This document shows, one piece after another, positions 12,595 through 23,993 of a stretch of DNA of 64,000 bases. The notes under the pieces are model-generated. The model searched no databases. It worked only from the letters and a program-made list of their open reading frames with translations, and was not told the DNA's origin. The translations under genes were made by a program, and so were the position numbers. This DNA is from Castor canadensis (lineage: Eukaryota > Chordata > Mammalia > Rodentia > Castoridae): positions 122,120,083 through 122,184,082 of the forward strand of contig NC_133390.1 of assembly GCF_047511655.1 (NCBI RefSeq), in the 5' to 3' direction. The stretch's first letter is position 1. Each line of letters begins with the position of its first letter.

Positions 12595-13404
12595 CTAAAA
12601 TCAAACTCAAACAAGCCCACTTAGACATTAGGTAGCTCTACTCAGTCATTAGGAGTGTAGGAGTTTATCTTGGCACAGAGACATAAATTGTTCATGTGTG
12701 AAATTGGAAAGGACTCGTGTAAAGAAATACCTGCCATGATATTCTAAACTGCAAAGCAAGTGACCCCGATTAGATTAAGGTGTAATATACAAGTTGCCAC
12801 AAGGGAAAGAATACTACACACATTCCAGGGCACAAGATTCTTGCTAGTCATTGATGTTTGCAGATCCAGGATAATACAGTTTTGCTCAGGGAAAATTACA
12901 TACATGAGCAATGATAATGCAGAGATGTTCAGGTACTCAGAGGAATGCTTAAGGCAGACAATTCAGGAGATGGACTGGAGCCTAGAACTCAGCAATATTA
13001 GGAACATCTCCAAAAGCATAAGTTGTCCTCCTTGGACAACTCCAGATGCTGAAGGAACACTCTTCAGAAATGATAATTAACAAGACAATTGAGGAGGAAA
13101 TGAGATGATCCCTTATTAAACAGACTGTGGGGTTCACTCACTCTCCTCACCTTGTTTCCACACTCTGCATCTGTCAGTGTGTACCAATTTGAGAGAGGGG
13201 TGTCCTGAAACTAGAAGAGTACAAGCTACCTGATGCACCTTTTGTCTGTGCTAAAAGCAGAGTCTTAGAGTTTCATTGAAAACCAGGTGTAGCTGCAGAG
13301 CCCATGGCAGAGAGAGCTGTATAACACACAGAAGGCTGAGCTAAATAGGGAGGCTACATGGGAGACCACTGGGAGTCTTATTTCTTTGCAGTGGGAGTAC
13401 TCAC

Positions 13405-13574
13405 CAGACATATTGACCAGAGCACTCCATGTGCTCCTCAGATAGGGAGGATGTACTGTTGGGAGACTGGTGGAGCTCAGACATGTCATGGCAACTGAAG
13501 GAGCCAAATACTGCTCATCCATTGAGTCCTGCAGCACTGTAGTATGGTCCCATTACTGCAGCTCCCTGCTGAGC
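13405..13574 (-). pseudogene. Olduvai-type long exon relic, copy B (170 nt)
   Basis: The minus-strand text begins LSRELQ, meets an in-frame TAA, then reads VLQDSMDEQYLAPS, which corresponds to the NBPF signature 'LSRELL...EVLQDSLDRCYSTPS'. The donor (ATGTCTG|gtgagtac) is good; the expected acceptor position reads 'acttgg' instead of AG. Its short-exon partner would fall where the L1 of 14-18.1 kb now sits. The open frame of 90 codons at 13265-13537 covers only part of it and runs into the intron. Confidence 0.7.
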
Positions 13575-13989
13575 CCAAGTATGTGAGGAGAAGAAAGTGT
13601 AAAACAGTCAAAGTTTGGACTTGACAATTTCTCACTTGTTCTTGAAGGGAAGGCTAAATGAGAGGCCACAGAAGGCAGAGAGGAGGAACCAAAACCTCCC
13701 CTCTGACTGAGGCAGAGTGAGACAGTTAAGGGAGTTTGATAACAGTGTTGGGGGGGAGTATTACAGCTGCAGCTGCTCATTCCATTGGTCAGATAACAGG
13801 CTGATGAGGAAGGATACTCCACCTCCTGTATGAAGTACACATGGCATGCAGAACATTAGAAACACAGAAGTCACATTTTTCTCCACATTACCTGCAGGGT
13901 TCCAGTATAGAAAGCTTCCTAATATGGGCACTTCAAGACTTGTTCTTTCACTATTGTATTTAAGGTGATTATTTTTTCTGGTTGTCCTT

Positions 13990-16315
13990 TCTTACTATGG
14001 AATCCCATACAAAGAACTGTTCAGAAAGAGCATATGCCTTTTCTCTCAAATATTAACATATTGAATCGAAGTGGAGAAAGTGGAAAGCCCTCTTTCATTC
14101 CTGACTTTAAGGGGACCTGATTCCATTCCTCTCTATTTAGTATGATGTTGGCTCTAGGTTTGTCATATATAGCCTTTATTATGTTGAGGAACTCTCCTTC
14201 TATTCCTAATTTCTTCAGAGCTTTAATCATGGAAGGTTGTTGGATTTTGTCAAAGGCTTTTCCTGCATCTATTGAGAGGACAATATGGTTTTTGTCCTTG
14301 TATCTCTTTATGTGTTGCATTATGTTTATGGATTTAGGTATGTTGAACCATCCTTGCATCCCTGGAATGAAACCAACTTGGGCAAGGTGTATGATCTTTT
14401 TGATGTGTTGTTGAATTCTGTTTGCCAGTATTTTGTTGAGAACCTTTGCATCTATGTTCATTAAAGATATTGGTTTATAATTCTCTTTTCTGGTTATGTC
14501 TTTGTGGGGTTTCATAATGAGTATAATGCTGGCTTCATAAAATGAATTTGATAGTGTTTTTTCCATTTCTATGTATTGGAAAAGTTTGAGGACAATTGGT
14601 GTTAGTTCCTGTTTAAAGGTTTGCTAAAATTTGGCCATGAATCCATCAGGTCCTGGGCTCTTTTTGTAGGGAGACTCTATTATTGTTTCAATTTCATTCC
14701 ATATAATGGGACTATTTAGGTAGTTAATATCTTCTTGGTTCAATGTTGGTTGGTTGCATGCATCTAGGAATTTATCCATTTCATCTACATTTTCCAGTTT
14801 ATTTGAATATAAGTTTTCAAAGTGCTCACTAATTATTTTCTGGATTTTCTTCTTATTCATGGTTATGCCCCCTTTTTCATCTCTCATTTTATTAATGTGC
14901 ATCTTCTCCCTCCTCCATTTTGTCATGGTGGCTAAGGTTCTCTTGATCTTCTTAACTGTTCCAAAGAACCAACTTTTTCCTTCATTGATTCTTAGTATGG
15001 TTTGTTTGGTTTCAATTTCATTACTCTTGTCCCTGATTTTTCTTTGTTTTGTTTTTCAAAACTTTATTTCAACTATGCTTACAGAAATACACTCATATTG
15101 GTTAATAGAATGCAATTTAAGTTTAACTTATCCTACACAATTTGACCAAAACCAGTGAGATAAATGCCTTGAAAGCAACATATGGTTGGGTCTTGGTTTG
15201 TAATTCAACTTGCTATTCTGTGTCTCTTGATTGGGGTATTGAGGCCATTTACATTCAGTGTTAGTACTGAGAAGTGCCTGTTGTTTCCTGTAATTTTTGT
15301 TTTCCTGTTGTTTAGTTTTACCTATTCCTTGTTTACTGGTCTACTTGCTCAAAAAAGTTTATATTTTCTTGAATCTATCTGTTTCACTCTAGTTTCTTCC
15401 TTTATATGTAAAAGTCTTCTAAATATCTTATGTAGTGCTGGCTGGTTTTCACAAGTTCCCTTACTTTTCTTTGTTGTGAAAGGTTTTATTTTCTCCTTCA
15501 ATTAGGAAGGACAGTTTTGCTAGGTAGACTAGTCTGGATTGACAGTTGTTTTCTTTCAGGGCCTGTATTATGTCTTTCCATGACTTTGCCTTTAGAGTTC
15601 CAGTTGAGAAATCTGCTGTTATTCTTATGGGTTTGCCTTTGTATGTGACCTGTGTTTTCTCTTTTGTGGCTTTCAGAATTCTTTCTTTGTTCTGTGTGTT
15701 GAGTGTTCTGATTTTGATGTGCCTGGTGGTGTTTCTCTTTTGGTCCTAATGATTTGGTGTTCTGTAAGCTTCCCATACCTGGATGACTCTCTCTTTCTTC
15801 AGGTTAGGGAAGCTTTCTATTATTATTCTGTTGAATCCATTGTCAATGCCTTCAGTTTGTAACTCTTCTTCTTCTTCTATACCCATGATTCATAGGTTTG
15901 GTCTTTTCATGGAGTTCCAGATATCATGCCTGTTCCATTCATATTTTCTTAGCATTTTTTCATGATCTTTTACTAGTTGGTCTAATTTTATACACTGTCT
16001 TCTTTTCCTGATTCTATATTTTCAGATTGCTCCACTCTGTTCAGTAAGCTTATGACTGTGATATTTATTTGGGATACTGAGTGCTTATTTTGGGGGTTTT
16101 CAGGGCTTCCATATCTTTTTTGATTTCCTCTTTCATATCCTGGATTGTCTGCTTAATTTCATTCATCTGTTTGTATTCCCTTTGAGCTCATTTAACTGTT
16201 TATTCACATTCTCTTTGAGGTCAAATACTTAACTTTTGTGTTTCTTCTTTGAGGTCATTTATTGTTTTCTGGAATTCACTATTTGATAGCTCTTCCTCAA
16301 TACAGGTTATTTTTT
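13990..16315 (-). mobile_element. Inverted 5' part of a twin-primed LINE-1
   Basis: On the minus strand this holds the 5'-ward L1 text and ORF2 up to the reverse-transcriptase palm. The 181-codon ORF at 14021-14566 contains '[20 protein letters not shown]' and ends with '[12 protein letters not shown]'. ORF2 then continues on the opposite strand from about 16330, without overlap of more than a few codons. Sequence at about 15050-15200 does not look like L1 and may be a later insertion, or replaces part of the element. No full ORF remains. Confidence 0.88.
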
Positions 16316-16319
16316 ACTT

Positions 16320-18125
16320 ATATAGTTTTCTTACATAATTTTAGAATACCTAGCCAAAGTAATAAGACAAGAGCAAGAAATAAAAGGGATTCAAAAAAAG
16401 AAGGAAGAAGTCAAACTAACCTTATTTGCAGATGACATGATTTATACCTAAGAGACCTCCCAAAAAAATCTAACACAAAAATTACTTGGAAACATAAAGT
16501 CTTTGAGCAAAGTATTTGGATACAAAATTAACATGTGGAAATCTGAAGCACTTCTATAGACCAACAATGCACAGACTGAGAAACAAATCAGGGAAACAAT
16601 TCCATCCACAAAACCCACAAAAACAATAAGGTACTTTGGAATAAATTTATCAAAAGAAGCCAAAGGGCTTTATAATGAAAACTATAAACCACTGAAGAGA
16701 GAAATCAAAGAAGACTTTCAACATTGTGAAAATGTCCATACTACCAAAGCAATGTACATGTTCAATGCAATCAATATCAAAATTCAATGACATTTTGCAC
16801 AGACATAGAAAAAGCAATTGTGAAGTACATATGGAAACACAAAGGACCTCAAATAGCCAAAATAATTCTGGTCAAAAAGTCCAATGCTGGAGGCATCACA
16901 ATACCTGACCTCAAACTATACTACTGAGTCATAACAATAAAAACAGCATGGTATTGGCACAAAAACAAACAGAAGACCAATGGAACAGAATAGAAGATTG
17001 AGGCATAAGCTCACGCATCTATAGCTAGCTGATGTTTGAAAAAGGAGCCCAAAACACATAATTGAGAAAAGACAGCCTGTTCAACAAATGTTTCTTGGAA
17101 AACTGGATATCGAAATGTAGAAGACTGAAAAGAGATCCATGTCTTTCACTGTGTACCAAAATCAATTCAAAGTGGATCAAAGACCTTAAAATAAGGCCTG
17201 AATCATTGAACCGATTACAAGAAGCAGTAGGAAATACACTAGAACAGACAGATATAGGGAATGACTTCCTAAATACAACTCAAAAGGCCCAGCATCAAAG
17301 AGAAAGAATGAACAAGTGGGACTGCATTAAATAAATGAGATTCTGCACAGCAAAAGAAGCAATTACTAGACTAAAGAGACAGCCCACTGTATGGGAGAAA
17401 ATCATACCAGCTACTCATCCAACAAGGGTCTAACATCCAGAATCTACAGGGAACTCAAAAACCTGAAGAATCAACAACCCAATGAAGAAATGGGCACATG
17501 AATTCTCAAAGGAAGAGGTACAAGTAGATACATGAAGAAGTATTCAACTTCCCTGGTTATAAAAGAGAAGCAAATCAAAACAACACTTAGATTTCACTTC
17601 ATCCCAGTTGGAATGGCCAGAATCAAGGGTAATAATAACAAATGCTGGTGAGGATGGGGTGAAACAGGAATCCTTACACATTGCTGGTGGGAATGCAAAT
17701 TAGTACAAACATTATGGAGATTCCTCAAAAAACCAGAGACAGAACAGCCATATGATCCATTGATACTGATCTGGGCATCTACCCAAAAGAACATAAAACA
17801 GGATACAGTAAACACCTGTGCACTGATGTTCACAGCAGCACTACTCAAAATAGCTAAGCTCTGGAAACAACCCAGATGTGCTAAAACTGATGAATGGATC
17901 ATGAAAATATGATATATATACACAATGGAGTATTACTAAGACACAAGAAATAATGGCATGGGGTTTGAATGTAAATTGATTCAATTGGAGGACATCATGA
18001 TAACTGGAGTTAGCCAGGATCAGAAACAAAAAAGACACATGGTTTTTCTCATACTTGGAAAATAGATCCAAAGATAAATATATACACAAAAATAAACATG
18101 GTCATATAAAAACTCAGTTGTAGAA
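16320..18125 (+). mobile_element. 3' part of the same twin-primed LINE-1
   Basis: The plus strand picks up ORF2 right after the palm motif ('[10 protein letters not shown]'-type text, then 'LFADDMIY') and runs through the C-terminal part (17062-17334 open for 90 codons; text near 17640-17950 like 'tacacattgctggtgggaatgc') to the 3' end near 18125. With the inverted 13990-16315 segment it forms a classic 5'-inverted insertion of about 4.1 kb. It separates the long Olduvai-type exons of copies A and B. Confidence 0.88.
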
Positions 18126-18337
18126 CATGTTTGTAACAGTGTAACATTGTTCAGTATCAACAATTAGCAAGAATATTGCAGTAGAGAATAAGCTCAGTCA
18201 TCAGTGGTGGCTTATAATCAGTGTCTGTTTATAATCTCTTTGATCTTCCCTCTCTGGTTCACCACTCTGAAATTTCCATTGGAACCCCAGAAATATGGTT
18301 GTTATGCAGGCAGTTCTCTTTCCAAAGGAATACTTAC

Positions 18338-18506
18338 CAGCTGCATCCAAGGAAGATTCTTCATGGTCATCCACCAGAATAGCAGGGATGCTGGGAGATG
18401 CTGGGTGTCAGACAGGTCGTGGTAACTGGAGAAAGTCTAAAGACCTTCATCTGATGAGTTCTCAAGAGCCTCTTTACCTCTCTTCTCCTGTCCCTCTCTG
18501 TTCAAC
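18338..18506 (-). pseudogene. Olduvai-type long exon relic, copy A (169 nt)
   Basis: Good minus-strand acceptor (cctaccag|GTTGAAC) and donor (GCAGCTG|gtaagtatt) bound 169 nt. The text reads RLNREGQEKRGKEALENSS, stop, then TFSSYHDLSDTQHLPAS, and after a frameshift VDDHEESSLDAA. This follows PDE4DIP in order ('RLSRELQEKEK', 'SSSHALSDSHRSPSS', 'DELEACSDMD'). The match without gaps over most of the exon makes the family call strong. The stop and frameshift mean it cannot code as it stands. Confidence 0.72.
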
Positions 18507-19178
18507 CTGGTAGGATAGAATGGGATTAAATCAAGAGGATGAGGTACAAAACTCCCAGGTGCTCCTGATACAGGCAAAAGGGAGTGGTAACATAAGGTAG
18601 GGACACTCCCTTCAAACAGAAAGAAAATATTCCCCTGGGATAAAAATAATGTAATGCTGCTTTCATGGAAAGAAACAGGAGGAGGAGCTCAGAACCCAGA
18701 CTGGACAGTGATGTTGTGAGGAAGGATTTTCAATTTGCCTCACAGAAAGATGTAATGGTGGCTTAACCTTTTCAATAAGTTATGCTGAATTTTACATCAA
18801 GCAGAACAGTCAATGTTCCTGACACACTGAAGCATCCAAGTGCTTTGAGCGTTTTAGGAATCTTTGTGTATAGAGTGACATTGTACAATTTTTTTTAGTC
18901 TGATAACATTCCTTGCTATGAAATCTCTGCCAAGAACTTATGATCTAGCATAAAAATCAGATATGGATCTCATCATCAAGTTATCCACAAAAGAGAGAAG
19001 AGGTAGATTCTGTGAGTTCAAAGACTTCACAGGCTAATTAGTTCTATCTAGGTACAGATGAATAACACCAGGAAAATGGACAGCTTGTGAAACCCATGCC
19101 TGCTCTTGAGTTGGTTCATTTGCAGACTCTTTTCATATTTTACCCATCCTATCCCAAACTCTGAATATTTATTGTCAC

Positions 19179-19229
19179 TTGAGGGGAGCCATTTCCATTC
19201 ATTATCATTTCCCTCATCTTCATGTTTTC
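19179..19229 (-). pseudogene. Olduvai-type short acidic exon, copy A (51 nt)
   Basis: Minus-strand acceptor (tgacttcag|GAAAAC) and donor (CCTCAA|gtgaca) bound 51 nt, one base short of the usual 52. It reads GKHEDEGNDNEWKWLPS. It lies 0.7 kb upstream of the long exon at 18338-18506, the same spacing as the pair at 10.7/9.8 kb. Confidence 0.62.
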
Positions 19230-19954
19230 CTGAAGTCAAAGTCAAAAATGTCCACTTAACAATGAGTTCACATTACCGAACATAAAAGCACAATAGTCTC
19301 TCTGGGCATGGAGACATAAATGACCAGGGAAGATTTCAATATGCACAGAGAACATTGTAGTGTACATCTCATATATTGTATTCTCATGAATACTCTGCCT
19401 TGGTTTTATTACTTGTCAGTTCACACCTCCCAAACTGATATACCACCCACATTGCACATTGTGCTGAAAATGGAAACACTGTTAAAAGTATCTTGAGTTA
19501 TGCAGTTCATCACATTATCTAGCTGTCTCTGGATTCTACAGCTCCAACATTCATGGAAAAAGGAATAGAGCATTCCAATAGGAAAGCATAAGGAAGAATA
19601 GAACAAATAACTCAGTGATTATCGATATACATGAAGTGATATTCCATGTGTATGGAGAAGATGCCAATGCTATGAAAGTCAGTTCTGCATAACTCAACCT
19701 ATTGATGCAATGCGCTGCCAATTAAGAAACATCATGTTATTCCAAAGATACCAAACACAGACTTTCAAGTGTATAAAAAAAGTCAAAAACCCCACAAAAT
19801 ACAGCACTGAAAGAGACCAAAGTCAAACAGCTGTCATGGCCCAAATCTGACACTTCAAAGATAGCTACCATAACTGAAATATGGAGGTACTCCTGAGAAA
19901 ATCCTTTAATCATAGAGCTCCGGAAGAGAGCCACAGAAATATACTTAACAAAGA

Positions 19955-20450
19955 AAAGACCACTCAATAGCAAAATGAATCTTTTCAACAAGTAATGCTG
20001 GAACAAATGGACATTCACAGACCACAAAAATGGATTTTAAAATAAACCTTATAACTGCCACAAAAATTAAATCAGAATGGATCATAGACTGCAAGTGTAA
20101 ACCATAAAATGGCTTTTGCCCAAATGCTGGGAATGAAACTCACAGTCTTGCACATGATTGACAAACCTTCTATCGATGAGCTGCACCCCAATGCTACAAA
20201 CATTCTATAGAACTCCCAAAGTCAATGAACAAAATCTAGGTGAGCATGGATTTGCATTTAGACACACTGCAATTCCAAAAGCACAATTCAGAAAAAAATG
20301 GATTAAGTCAGACTTTGTTAAAATTGACCTCTGCTCTGTGAAAAACATGGTTAACATAAGTAAAAGAGAAAGTATAGACTGGGAGGAAAAGCTGGTGATA
20401 TGTAAAGATACGATTCTTTGGAGTTCTGGGTATGGGAGGGAGGAATGAGT
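19955..20450 (+). mobile_element. Old LINE-1 ORF2 fragment
   Basis: Diverged text resembling the 3' part of ORF2: 'aagtaatgctggaacaaatgg', 'aaatcagaatggatcataga' and 'aaaattgacctctgctctgtg'. It is interrupted near 20100-20230 and has no open frame beyond 96 codons. Confidence 0.55.
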
Positions 20451-20589
20451 AGGTATAGTAAGGTGGACTTTTAGAGCCATGGAACTAGTCTATGTCACTT
20501 CAGTGGATGATATATATTATTATGTCTTTCAAAACTACCTAAGAATCCTCAAAGAGTGAGGGCCTTTATTTTTAAAAACTCATTCAGGA

Positions 20590-20695
20590 ATATTAAATTC
20601 CTACATATGATGGCTACAGCTGTTCTGTGATCCATTTTTATAGATCAGAAGACTGAATTTCAGGAAAGATAAAATGATCAGTTGTCCAGAGATAG
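20590..20695 (+). repeat. MIR-type SINE relic (paralogue of 11180-11350)
   Basis: 'tttttatagatcagaagact' followed by 'gatcagttgtccagagatag' aligns with the MIR core at 11.2-11.35 kb and lies at the same distance from the LAEGC exon. Confidence 0.5.
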
Positions 20696-21051
20696 GAAGA
20701 AATCAAATAGGGGGAGGCTGGAAAGCTTTTGTTCTTAATCTGGAGCAACTTTATATCTTAAAAAGCTGTCTCCCATCATATCCCCTTTCTGCTTTATCAT
20801 TGGAGGGATGTTCCCCTCCTCATCCAAAGCCCTTGATTCATCAGGAAGAGGATGATAGAGGAGGTAGATATTATGACTTCCACACTGTATATTTATCTTA
20901 TGTGTCTGCATACAGTTAGTGCTGCTCTTGCCATGTCCCTAAAGTTAGTATGGAAATGAAAACAGCTGGTTAAAGTCACTTTGCAAGTGGACCATCTGTG
21001 AGCTGGAGATTTCATGCAGCTGAACATAATCAGGACCTAGGGTCACCTCAC

Positions 21052-21173
21052 CTGGAATGAGCTTGAGTATAAGGCACTTGGCCAGCAAGCAACCCTCAGC
21101 CAGTTACTTCTGGAGGCCCTGGGCCTGGTCATCACCACTGTCATCCAGGATGAAGAGGTCCTTAAGATGTTGA
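21052..21173 (-). pseudogene. NBPF-like 'LAEGC' exon, better copy (122 nt)
   Basis: Minus-strand acceptor (tttctcctcag|TCAACA) and donor (ATTCCAG|gtgaggtg) bound 122 nt. It reads QHLKDLFILDDSGDDQAQGL, then QK, stop, then LAEGCLLAKCLILKLIP. NBPF has '[35 protein letters not shown]' at this point, split here for comparison as 'QGQDLQEQ' and '[17 protein letters not shown]'. One in-frame stop breaks it. It follows the coiled-coil exon by 0.7 kb, the order found in NBPF. Confidence 0.72.
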
Positions 21174-21871
21174 CTGAGGAGAAATAATACATTTCTCCCC
21201 TGCCATAACTCCTGCCTTAACTAAGACAGCTTTCGGGTCTGGTCTTGAAAGAAGACATTGGATTCCCTGAGGTAGAACAGAGATAAAATTGAACCTTGCA
21301 AAGAGTTACACCATATATTATATGGGCTTTGACAGAGGTGCCTGTGAGCAACCCTCAGCAAGTTTCGTCACCTCTGATGCCACAGATTCAGTCAGCAGCA
21401 GGCTCATCTGTACCTCCTTTGAAGCAGGTACTATGCTCTCTCACCATGATCAGTACAGGGCTTGGCCAATTAGAACTCAATAGAAATTTAGACTCAGTGG
21501 AAGATCATTAGTTCCAGGCCTTTGTCTGACATTATGCCTGCAGTATCTATCATGGTAGAGAGAGGATCCTAATAAAAATATTTTGACCAGTTCTTGAGAA
21601 AAGCAGGCAATTCTCTCCCTGAATCAGAATCCAGTAACTAAGATTTTTAAACCTTGTCCCAAACTACAGCCTTTGTGCCCCTTTGTGTCACCATATTCTT
21701 ATCCTCAGCAAATTCAGGGAGAAAGGTCTATGTCTATGTTTCTAGGAATATGGGAAGGATGAAGTTTATTTCAAAAAGGGAAGTGAAGAATCAACTTTGG
21801 GAGACATTTCATATCTCATGATAAAACAGATACTCATTCATCATTTGGGTGACTGAACCTACAAAACTAAC

Positions 21872-22084
21872 TGTATTTCCACAGCAGGTGGCCATGGACA
21901 TACACAATAGCTTCAGATAAAAGAAATTTCTTTTTCAGGTCTTGGAATTGCTCTTGCCTGGCTTCCATCTGACAACACAATTTCTCATTGATTTCTAAGA
22001 TGTTCATTTCTTCCCTTGGAGCAGACAAAGGGATGAAAGATCCTGCTGTGGTGGTGTTTCTAGCAGAAGAAACTAAGCCAGGTA
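21872..22084 (-). pseudogene. NBPF-like N-terminal coiled-coil exon (213 nt)
   Basis: A minus-strand acceptor (ttctccacag|TACCTGG) opens a 213-nt segment ending at a weak donor (AATACA|gttagt). It contains EMNILEINEKL, identical over 11 residues to the start of NBPF proteins as I recall them, followed by EQFQDLKKKFLLSEAIVYV, which is closer to the PDE4DIP text 'RYQDLQEKLLLSEATVFA'. The frame is open across the segment. This is the strongest single piece of evidence for an NBPF/PDE4DIP-type gene here. Heptad-like spacing suggests a coiled coil. Whether it is transcribed cannot be told. Confidence 0.75.
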
Positions 22085-22109
22085 CTGTGGAGAAGAAATC
22101 AAAACACAT

Positions 22110-23160
22110 GAAGTCAAATAGGTGTCATCAGGTCTGAGGTATGGCTATAACTTTAATTATTAGCTTACTATTGAGAGAAAGTTGATCAACACCCCCACTT
22201 GAGCATCCTTAACCCTGGAAACAAGGGACAAGAAGCCAGAATTCACAGCCAAAGTCACTACCTGTGGCTCAGACTATAACAGGTGTGAGGGAGAAGAGCC
22301 TCACATGCCAGGTAATGCCCTGGAGTAGCACTAACAGAACAAGAATGTGGAGGCTGTCATGGAATGGCTGCTGCCTTCCACTGTCAGTCAACATTGATAC
22401 TCAAGCCATCTGGTTTTAGTGAATGTTATTATTGATTGGAGCTGCCTAGTCATCAGTTGAAATAGCTGTGTGCTCTTCTACCAATACCAGTACCTCTCTT
22501 TCCTAAAAGATTAAACCTATTTCTCATTGCTCATTCTTATGTATGGCCAAAGTCATCAAAGAGGAAATAGCTCCCCAACAAGTTATGCTTTCTTCAGAGC
22601 TACCCAGAAGTCCATTTCTTTAACATTGGAGCATATCTTGTAAGGCTTTTCATCAAGTGAAAACTGTAAGACATTGCTGATATAAAAGTGTCCTGTTTTC
22701 TTTGAATATTCACCTATTATATCGAACTGGTTTGAAATGTGTGAACACAGAGCTATATATCACACTAAGAGAATAAATGTCTAGTCCTTCAGGCTGGTGG
22801 AATGACTCAAGAGCTAGAACACCAGCCTACCAAACATGAAGCTGAGTACAAATCCTTTATCAGTATTCCAATTTTCTCCTGTTTTTTGGGACCATTCTGC
22901 TTTTGGATATATATATTTTTTGAATTGGGATTTGAACCAAAGGCTTCCACTTAAGAAGCAGGCACTCTACTGTTTGAGGCACATCTCTATATATTCCATT
23001 TCTATGTTGGCTTCTCATTGGGGCAGATGTTGGCTTTTCATTAAACCCAAGTCAACTCTGCCACTTCTACCCCTCAACCTCCTCCATGTTTTGGTTTTGG
23101 TTTTGGTTTCATTTATATTTTGTTTGCTTGGGTTTATTTATTAAAATATTTATTTTTTCA
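22110..23160. other. Non-coding, one short ID-like SINE fragment
   Basis: An ID-like piece lies at about 22795-22855 ('gctggtggaatgactcaaga', 'gaagctgagtacaaatcc'). The rest shows nothing recognised. Confidence 0.45.
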
Positions 23161-23169
23161 TTCTCTTTT

Positions 23170-23510
23170 TATATACTTATGTACTTATTTGTGTATTGGT
23201 GGGACTGGGAATTGAACACAGAGATTCACACTTGCAAAACTAGAGCTCTACAGCTCGAGCCATACATCCAGTTAATTTTGCTGTGGTTAATTAGGAGATG
23301 GGGTTTCTTGAACTATTTGCTTGGACTATGATCAAACAATGATTCTTCTGATATCAACCTCCAAGGCAGTAAGGATAACAGGTGTGAGTCATCAGCACCT
23401 GTCTATATTTTTGATTTCTGAAACAAGCTTTCCAGGTTGGCCTGAAACTCATGATCCTACTGTCTTCACCTCCCATGTGTACCCACACACTCAGCTATTT
23501 TTGTTCATTT
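23170..23510 (-). repeat. SINE, minus strand
   Basis: Plus-strand text 'gggactgggaattgaacaca', 'ctacagctcgagccatacat' and 'ggataacaggtgtgagtcat' is the complement of an ID-like end joined to a B1-like monomer, as in the other composite SINEs. Confidence 0.6.
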
Positions 23511-23993
23511 TTAATGTCACCAAACACCTGTAAATATGTGTTACTTATGAATACATCTTAGCCCCACAAGAGCTCTATCTAAGCTGGCAACAGGATTCAG
23601 ATGATTATGTATATAATCTTGAGTACATGTTGTGACCATCTATTTTTGGAAGACTTATAAATATGCTAATTCATTGATCTCACATATTGAACCAAACAGG
23701 GCCCAACACTGCTCAATAGATATGTGAGTGAGTTAATTTAATGCTGTTGACTTTGGTAGATTCAGCCTTTCACAACTGGACCTTGTCTACTTTGGGTCAT
23801 GCCAGAAATGGAGCAACCCAACCCATACTACTCAAGACCTGAAGATCTAGCAACAGGGTTGGTGTCACTTTTCTTGACCTTTCAACCCAGAACCTCAAAG
23901 GGTCCTGTGACAGACCTATTCTTTGCAGTCCTCTCAAATGAGTAGCATTCCTCTGCTGGACTGGACTATGTGTGTATTGTGTTGGGCAGAGTG

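Larger units (their letters stand above)
9715..22084 (-). pseudogene. NBPF/PDE4DIP-like locus (Olduvai-domain exon relics)
   Basis: Nine exon-like segments lie on the minus strand: a coiled-coil exon (21872-22084), two copies of a following exon (21052-21173; 11682-11796), three short acidic exons (19179-19229; 12547-12594; 10664-10712) and three long exons (18338-18506; 13405-13574; 9715-9887). From family knowledge, Olduvai/DUF1220 domains are encoded by a short exon of about 52 bp and a long exon of about 173 bp. The sizes, acidic content and 'LSREL...LQDS' type text fit. NBPF genes arose from PDE4DIP, a centrosomal/Golgi coiled-coil scaffold, and their function is unsettled. In-frame stops occur in several exons, one short exon has lost its GT donor and one long exon its AG acceptor, so most copies cannot code. 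I call it a pseudogene cluster. A partly functional gene with other exons outside the window cannot be excluded. Confidence 0.72.

Noticed and set aside
14142..15749. Plus-strand ORFs of 67-134 codons rich in hydrophobic residues
   Set aside because: They are antisense of the inverted L1 segment; the hydrophobic look comes from the complement of A-rich L1 sequence.
9715..22084. Assignment to PDE4DIP itself instead of an NBPF-like gene
   Set aside because: Not excluded, but the exon order starting with EMNILEINEKL and the repeated short/long pairs fit NBPF better. The many stops also argue against the essential PDE4DIP gene.
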